This document shows positions 59,204-64,000 of a stretch of DNA of 64,000 nucleotides, piece after piece. Under the pieces are notes generated by a model. It worked only from the letters and a program-made list of their open reading frames with translations, ran no database searches and was not told the DNA's origin. The position numbers were made by a program, and so were the translations under genes. Origin of the DNA: an uncultured Rubrobacteraceae bacterium (GTDB taxonomy: Bacteria; Actinomycetota; Rubrobacteria; Rubrobacterales; Rubrobacteraceae); NCBI GenBank assembly GCA_902806095.1, contig CADCVF010000039.1:1-64000 (forward strand), written 5' to 3'. The stretch's first letter is position 1, and each line of letters starts with the position of its first letter.

Positions 59204-60028
59204 CTACGACCACTGCGTCTGCGGGCGCTGCTGCGCCTCGCCGTCCACTTCCAGATCCACCTTCTCATTAAAGAAGCAAAGATGGTCTTCCAGGTCGGCG
59301 GCTGCGGGTATTGGGTTCGGGTAGTACCAGACGATTGCTTCCCTTGTCTCACCGCCAGCCTGCACCGAGTGGTAAGATGCAACCCCCTTGTAGGGACACT
59401 GAGTCTCTTTGTCGCTAGGAAGCAGTACGTCGTCACGGACGTCTTCAGGGGGGATATAGTAGCGTGGCGGCAGGCCGGTCTCGAAGAGGATCCTGGGACG
59501 ATCCGTCTCCGCCACGACCTCCCCATCAACGAGGACTTTGACGTGCCTGGAGCTCTGCAGGACGTCAACGCGATGATAGGGGTCGCGGGGATGGACGAAT
59601 ACCTCCTCGTCCTCCTCATACCAATGGTCCATCTTGTTCCAATAGAAAGCCAGGTAATCAGTGAGCGGTGGGGCCGAGACTATGGGCTCAGGATATCCCC
59701 ACACAGCGTTCTCCGCGACGCGGTCGCCGACAGGTACCGACCAGTAGGAGGCGTCGCCCTTTACCGGGCAGTGCGTCGTGTGGTCCGTCGCTTGGAGAAG
59801 ATCCATCCGCATATCCGCACTGGGGAAGTAGTAGACCGGCAGGTATCCCTTCTCGTGCATGAGCTTTACCCGCCTGCTGTCAGCCACGGTCTCGCCACCG
59901 AACATTACCCGCACCCGGCGCGGAGAATCCTCGAAGAACAGCACGTGGTCTCCGGGCGCACGCACCTCGAAATTGAACATCTTGTCGCCCTGATCGCCGA
60001 ACGGTCCAGTACCGATCGTAAGGGTCAT
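59204..60028 (-). CDS. DUF427 protein with two repeated domains
   Basis: 274 residues with GGAGGAGAGG upstream. Two DUF427 copies: one with VRVMFGGETVADSRRVKLMH, CPVKGDASYWSV and AVWGYPEP; another with VKVLVDGEVVAETDRPRILF, CPYKGVASYHSV and IVWYYPNP. The TxCPxKG and YP endings are diagnostic. Single-domain members are about 95-120 residues; the doubled form is common in actinobacteria. The fold is a small beta-barrel; function unknown. Confidence 0.9.
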   Translation of the reverse strand: MTLTIGTGPFGDQGDKMFNFEVRAPGDHVLFFEDSPRRVRVMFGGETVADSRRVKLMHEKGYLPVYYFPSADMRMDLLQATDHTTHCPVKGDASYWSVPVGDRVAENAVWGYPEPIVSAPPLTDYLAFYWNKMDHWYEEDEEVFVHPRDPYHRVDVLQSSRHVKVLVDGEVVAETDRPRILFETGLPPRYYIPPEDVRDDVLLPSDKETQCPYKGVASYHSVQAGGETREAIVWYYPNPIPAAADLEDHLCFFNEKVDLEVDGEAQQRPQTQWS

Positions 60029-60301
60029 CGCGCCTCTCCTCCCTGTCGACCGCCACTCGGAAAGAGCAGCTGGCAGATCCGCATCTTCTGGCCTTTATAG
60101 TACATGCGGTGCACAATGGGTCGGATGCCCTACCCAGAATTACCCAGCTTGGCGTGGTCCAAAAATCCGTCGACAACGCTGCCCGCGCTCACGATCATTC
60201 AAGGGACGAAGTACTTAGGATCTCCACCGGTTCATCTGTGACACACTTGGTGGACAGCGGATACAGTTAGAGTCGGACCGGAATTCGAAGGGGCAAAGGG
60301 C

Positions 60302-61009
60302 GTGAGGTATTTGAACAAAGTAGGCGAAGATATCATCCGCGTGGCGGTAGTGGACGACCAGCGGCTCTTCACGAAGGGTCTCTCCGGCCTCGTAGACATG
60401 TTGCCCGGCGTCGAGGTGGTAGGCGTAGCATACAACGGCGAGGAGGCCATAGCGCTCTGCCGCAAGGAAGAGCCGGACGTCGTCCTGATGGATATCTCCA
60501 TGCCTAAGATGGACGGCATCAGCGCCACGCGCGAGATCAAGGATCTTCTGCCGCAGACCGCAGTAGTCATCCTCACGGGCCACGAAGAAGACGAGCACGT
60601 CTTCGAGGGCATAAAGGCGGGCGCGCAGGGCTACCTACTAAAGGACTCAGAACCCGAGGATCTCTCGCGTGCGATCCACACGGTCTACGCGGGCGATACC
60701 ATAGTCGCCCCAGACCTCGCCCAGAAGATGCTCAACACCTTCGAGGGCGACAGGCCCGCGGGGGGTACTCATCTCGCGCCTCCGCTGACCGAGAGGGAAC
60801 TCGAAGTCATCAAGGCTCTGGCCCACGGCATGAGCGACAGGCAGATAGCAAACTCTTTGGGCATCTCGGAGAAGACGGTACGCAATCACACCTCCAACAT
60901 CTACAGGAAGCTGCACATCTTCGACAGAACCCAGGCGGTGATCTACGCCGTAAGGGAAGGCGTCATAGACGTCCGGGATCTGGAGTACCGCCCCCCGGGT
61001 GAATCCTGA
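60302..61009 (+). CDS. NarL/LuxR-family response regulator
   Basis: 235 residues from a GTG. The receiver (about 10-130) has VAVVDDQRLFTKGL, phosphoacceptor Asp in DVVLMDISMPKMDG, Thr in VVILTGHEED and Lys in GYLLKDSEPEDL. The LuxR HTH (about 160-220) reads LTERELEVIKALAHGMSDRQ and IANSLGISEKTVRNHTSNIY. Its last 47 bases overlap the convergent histidine kinase gene. It is very probably that kinase's partner. Confidence 0.93.
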   Translation: MRYLNKVGEDIIRVAVVDDQRLFTKGLSGLVDMLPGVEVVGVAYNGEEAIALCRKEEPDVVLMDISMPKMDGISATREIKDLLPQTAVVILTGHEEDEHVFEGIKAGAQGYLLKDSEPEDLSRAIHTVYAGDTIVAPDLAQKMLNTFEGDRPAGGTHLAPPLTERELEVIKALAHGMSDRQIANSLGISEKTVRNHTSNIYRKLHIFDRTQAVIYAVREGVIDVRDLEYRPPGES

Positions 61010-61991
61010 CCTTAACCTCCGTGCCCTGGCCGGGTTGGCTCCTCACCTCGAACTCCCCTCCCAGCCCCTCGACCCGCTCGCGCATCGCCGAGAGTCCGAC
61101 GCCTGCCCTACCCGACCCGGGATCGAATCCCCGACCATCGTCGGCGACAACTATCAGAATGGCTTCGTCTTGCATCCTCAACCCCACCTCGACATTCCTC
61201 GCTGCGGAGTGACGCCGTACGTTCGTGAGGGCCTCCTGCAGTACGCGCAACAACTCTACGCTCTCCTTACCGGAGAGGCCTACGCTGAACCCTTCCTCGA
61301 TGACCAATCGTATCCCGCGCTCGGGTGTGGCCTGCTGGTTCAGCTCCACCAACGATTCGACCGACTCCAAGAACGGCCGCTCCTTCTCGCGCCTCAGGTC
61401 GTAGATGGCGCTGCGCAGACCCGAGCTCGCCCGCCCGAGTGCCCCGAGTTCCTCATCGAAGTCGAGACTTGTCCCGGAACTCTTGGCCTGCAGGTGGGTA
61501 AGCCGCAACGACTGAAGCGCGCCTGAGAGGTCCTGGAGTACTATGTCGTGCAAATCCCGGGCTATCCTGCGACGTTCGGCACGACGGATCTCCGAAAGGA
61601 TCTCCTCGGCCCTGATGCGCTCAGTAATGTCGTTCTGAACCCCGACGAAGCTGGTCACGCGTCCCTCTTCATCACGAACGGGATAGATGCTAAGCTCGTT
61701 CCAGAACAGGGTCCCGTCCTTACGGTAGTTCCTGAGAACAACGGTGCAGTGGCACCCCTCGCGGACAGCCGTCCTGAGCTCCTCTAGCGCCGGCTGGTCC
61801 CGGTCTTCGTCCTGCAGGAAGCGACAATTGCGGCCCAAGACCTCCTCGGCAGCGTAACCAGTAGTCATCTCGAAGGCAGGGTTTACGTAAACGAGTGGGT
61901 CGTCGGGCTGGTTAGGGTCGGAGATCACGATGGAGTTGGTGCTGGCGGTCACCGCCCTTTCGAGCAACCGCAGTCTGTCAGGACCATCCAT
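60963..61991 (-). CDS. LOV-domain histidine kinase (HisKA_3 type)
   Basis: 342 residues. LOV domain at about 8-125 with the full photoactive motif GRNCRFLQDEDRDQPALEEL, NYRKDGTLFWNELSIYPV and FVGVQNDITERI. The HisKA_3 site is in RRIARDLHDIVLQDLSGALQ; HATPase has NVRRHSAARNVEV, VADDGRGFDPGSG and GLSAMRERVEGLGG. Blue light should form a flavin-Cys adduct and alter autophosphorylation, with transfer to the convergent response regulator. The LOV part is closely similar to that of the phosphatase at 4.4-6.6 kb. Confidence 0.94.
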   Translation of the reverse strand: MDGPDRLRLLERAVTASTNSIVISDPNQPDDPLVYVNPAFEMTTGYAAEEVLGRNCRFLQDEDRDQPALEELRTAVREGCHCTVVLRNYRKDGTLFWNELSIYPVRDEEGRVTSFVGVQNDITERIRAEEILSEIRRAERRRIARDLHDIVLQDLSGALQSLRLTHLQAKSSGTSLDFDEELGALGRASSGLRSAIYDLRREKERPFLESVESLVELNQQATPERGIRLVIEEGFSVGLSGKESVELLRVLQEALTNVRRHSAARNVEVGLRMQDEAILIVVADDGRGFDPGSGRAGVGLSAMRERVEGLGGEFEVRSQPGQGTEVKVRIHPGGGTPDPGRL

Positions 61992-62305
61992 TGATTGCCC
62001 TCATATGCGATCCCACCTGCTACAAGTCGCCTATCAAACCAACTTACGTTGCCTACTCTACTTTATACACCTTCGTAACGGGCGCCCGCCAGAGGCAGCG
62101 TCATCGGCGCCGCGAACTAGGCGAACGCCGCTCCTCCCACGACGAACTGGGACGAAGACCCTGGGCCCAATTACCCGGTCACAGCTAGTCGGAAAATCCG
62201 ATGGCACCCGGACGCTCCCGGACCATACTCGTTCTAGTCATATGAGGAAAGGAACGGCGTGATGTGCGATACGAGGTTCAACGTTTCGAAAGGAGAGCGC
62301 CCATA
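61992..62305. other. 314-bp divergent intergenic region
   Basis: It separates the LOV kinase from the Crp-type gene. No ORF is supported. AACGAAGGTGTATAAAGTAG-like sequence (minus strand, near 62058-62075) may carry the kinase -10. AAGGAG before 62306 is the ribosome site of the regulator. GTGATGTGCGATACG at about 62259-62273 resembles GTGATGTGTAATACG after the same gene (63032-63046). Confidence 0.4.
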
Positions 62306-63019
62306 ATGTTCAGCCACTACGTCGAGGCCCTTGCGCCTGCCGCGAGGCAGCCTCATCTTTGCCTCGAGGATTTTGCGAGGGCGGGCATCCGGGTGGCCGA
62401 GCGGCGCTTCGGGGCCAAGGAGACCATCTATGCCCCCGGCGATCCGGATGGTCACCTTCACGTGTTGCTAGAGGGCACGGTGCGCTTGTACAAGATCTAC
62501 GGCGACTACAAGGAGGCCACGGTCGCGCTGTTGGCGGAGGGGGACGTCTTCGGCGAGCTTAGCCTCGAGGAGACGCCTCGCCAGAATGCCTTCGCCGAGA
62601 CGGTCACCGACGCCCGGGTTGCCGTGGTGCGAAAGTCTGTCTTCAAAGAAGCCATAAAGCGCCACCCGGAGTTTGCCCTGAAGCTGTTCTCTGCCTTCTC
62701 CGAGCGCTTCAGGCAGTCCAACGAGACGATCGGAGGTCTTCTGAACAGGGAGGTATCGGCGCGCCTGGCCACATTACTCTCGCACCTGGGCGAGCGCTTC
62801 GGAGAGTCCGACGGCTCGTTCACGACCCTCAAGGTGCGCCTCACGCACCAGGACCTGGCGAACATGATCTTCTCCACCAGGGAGGCCGTCTCCAAGGAGA
62901 TGAGCGAGTTTCAGCGCGCCGGTCTCATCGAGGTACGGAACCGCAGGATATCCATTACCCCGCGGCTCTCGAAGAGACGACCTGGTGAGATTTTCGCAAA
63001 CTCGGGTGCAGCAGCATAA
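62306..63019 (+). CDS. Crp/Fnr-family transcriptional regulator
   Basis: 237 residues from the ATG at 62306 with AAGGAG upstream; an earlier in-frame GTG at 62264 is unlikely. The cyclic-nucleotide-binding fold has ETIYAPGDPDGHLHVLLEGT and GDVFGELSLEETPRQNAFAE, the FGELSLLE-type cassette, so an effector may bind. The HTH domain has RLTHQDLANMIFSTREAVSK and EMSEFQRAGLIEVRNRRISI. No Fnr-like Cys cluster is present. Targets may include the surface protein gene just downstream. Confidence 0.92.
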   Translation: MFSHYVEALAPAARQPHLCLEDFARAGIRVAERRFGAKETIYAPGDPDGHLHVLLEGTVRLYKIYGDYKEATVALLAEGDVFGELSLEETPRQNAFAETVTDARVAVVRKSVFKEAIKRHPEFALKLFSAFSERFRQSNETIGGLLNREVSARLATLLSHLGERFGESDGSFTTLKVRLTHQDLANMIFSTREAVSKEMSEFQRAGLIEVRNRRISITPRLSKRRPGEIFANSGAAA

Positions 63020-63124
63020 ACGCCTAAAAGGGGTGATGTGTAATACGCGACATGTGAGACACAAGCATTCCTGATCATTGCGTCAGTACGCAATCTGTGA
63101 ACATGATCGACGAGGAGGTTACTG

Positions 63125-64000
63125 TTGAGCAACATATTTCGTAAGGTGCTCATCTTGGGATTGACGCTGCTCGCGGCGCTCGCCTTGGCGGCACCAGTCC
63201 TTGCCCAAGGGAGTGGAGAGGCTCAGATGCGGGTGGCCCACCTCTCGCCCGACGCCCCGAACGTCGACGTCTACGTCAACGATGAGCCAGCGCTCACCGA
63301 TGTCCCCTACACTACCGTCTCCTCATACCTGTCGCTCCCTGCCGGTACGCAGCAGGTTACTGTCTACGCCTCGGGTGACACCTCGACACCGGTCATCGAC
63401 GTGCCAGTGAAGCTGGCCGCAGGCGGCGTTTACACCATAGCGGCTGTGGGCCTGGTCACCGACGGCTCGATAACCGCGCAGGTCTACCAGGACGACCTGA
63501 GGGCTCCCTCTGCGGGTAACGCCAAGTTACGCGTCATTCACGCCTCGCCGGACGCGGGCCCCGTCGACGTGGTGCCCAGGGACGGCGAACCTCTGGTCAC
63601 GGACCTGAGCTTCCCAGAGGATACCCCCTACGCTGAGGTGCCCGCCGGGACCTACACGCTCGACGTGAATTCCGCCGGAACGCGCCAGACGGTCCTGACG
63701 GCCCCTGATGCCGCGCTGGCCTCGGGCGGTGTCTACAGCGCTTTCGCGGTCGGCACAGTCTATGCCGACAGTCTTGACGTCCTTCTGGTGCAAGACAACG
63801 TGAGCACGGGCGCAAGCGCGACAGCGAGCGCTTCTGCGAGCGCAAGTGCTAACGCCTCCGCAAGCGTGACAGCTAGCCCTTCCGCGCCGGCGCGCCCGCT
63901 GCCAGACACCGGGGGGAGCGCCTGGCTACCCTTGACCGCTGCCCTCACGCTGGCTTGCTCCGGAGTCGTAGCGGTGGCACTAGTACGGCGTATCACGGCA
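63125..64000 (+). CDS. DUF4397 surface protein with LPDTG sorting signal (runs off window)
   Basis: 292 codons from a TTG with GAGGAGGTT five bases upstream, still open at the window end. A signal peptide (LILGLTLLAALALAAPVLA, then QGS) is followed by two DUF4397 repeats beginning MRVAHLSPDAPNVDVYVND and LRVIHASPDAGPVDVVPRDG. A Ser/Ala-rich spacer leads to RPLPDTGGSAW, a hydrophobic segment (LPLTAALTLACSGVVAVALV) and RR, which is a cell-wall sorting signal. The protein should be secreted and linked to peptidoglycan by sortase, perhaps the enzyme encoded at 30.4-31.1 kb. Confidence 0.88.
   Translation, partial: MSNIFRKVLILGLTLLAALALAAPVLAQGSGEAQMRVAHLSPDAPNVDVYVNDEPALTDVPYTTVSSYLSLPAGTQQVTVYASGDTSTPVIDVPVKLAAGGVYTIAAVGLVTDGSITAQVYQDDLRAPSAGNAKLRVIHASPDAGPVDVVPRDGEPLVTDLSFPEDTPYAEVPAGTYTLDVNSAGTRQTVLTAPDAALASGGVYSAFAVGTVYADSLDVLLVQDNVSTGASATASASASASANASASVTASPSAPARPLPDTGGSAWLPLTAALTLACSGVVAVALVRRITA

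Overview
The window looks like chromosomal DNA of a high-GC, deep-branching actinobacterium, most likely Rubrobacter or a close relative. The grounds are GC-rich codon use, frequent GTG/TTG starts with strong GGAGG sites, an adjacent mutS-mutL pair (absent from most Actinobacteria), split transhydrogenase genes (pntAA/AB/B), a class E-type sortase, and Mn-SOD, LOV and polyphosphate genes suited to a stress-tolerant organism. The taxonomic call is inference. I saw no rRNA, tRNA or CRISPR array.

Layout. 1-4.2 kb: tail of an IS110-type transposase, then an NCS1 permease, a cyclase-family hydrolase, an NTF2-like protein and an amidase (uptake and breakdown of a small amide or cyclic N-compound). 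4.3-8.9 kb: LOV-PAS-GAF-SpoIIE phosphatase, superoxide dismutase and a CoA-disulfide-reductase-like flavoprotein. 9.1-15.4 kb: proline catabolism (proline dehydrogenase, P5C dehydrogenase) divergent from a trio (ALDH7 aldehyde dehydrogenase, MSOX-family amine oxidase, ornithine-cyclodeaminase-family reductase) that together could form a pipecolate branch of lysine degradation. 15.7-22.2 kb: accessory, decaying zone with a CmtR-like sensor, two TetR regulators with clear operators, one intact and two broken SDR genes and a sulfotransferase; most of it lies between two perfect 59-bp direct repeats. 22.2-29.3 kb: a baeRF-like gene, then a polyphosphate operon (ppx, ppk1, CYTH-CHAD, sixA) and a 2Fe-2S ferredoxin that may use an AUC start. 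29.4-30.3 kb: gene debris. 30.4-36.1 kb: sortase, leaderless pntAA-pntAB-pntB, and a membrane protein with a six-Cys cluster paired with a cupredoxin.

36.2-46 kb: MBL hydrolase, archaeal-type phosphoglycerate mutase, family-5 uracil-DNA glycosylase, lipoprotein, HD-domain protein, ddl, MscS channel and an NRPS-like carboxylic acid reductase (A-T-R) preceded by an overlapping 51-codon membrane-protein gene. 46.2-55 kb: QueT-like protein, gamma-glutamyltransferase, a 52-residue membrane protein, mutL-mutS, a cation exchanger under a yybP-ykoY manganese riboswitch, and a nucleoside hydrolase. 55-64 kb: hydrolases, bcp peroxiredoxin, DUF3616-like and DUF427 proteins, a response regulator whose 3' end overlaps a convergent LOV histidine kinase, a Crp/Fnr regulator and a DUF4397 surface protein with an LPDTG signal running off the window.

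Two families of intergenic mosaic repeats (GTCAGC/TTCAGC words and CAGGTTACAGG-type words, enclosing variable GC hairpins) sit at many gene junctions, together with a MITE-like 151-bp element. Several themes recur: blue-light sensing (two LOV proteins), peroxide/superoxide/metal stress, polyphosphate, mismatch and uracil repair, and surface anchoring.
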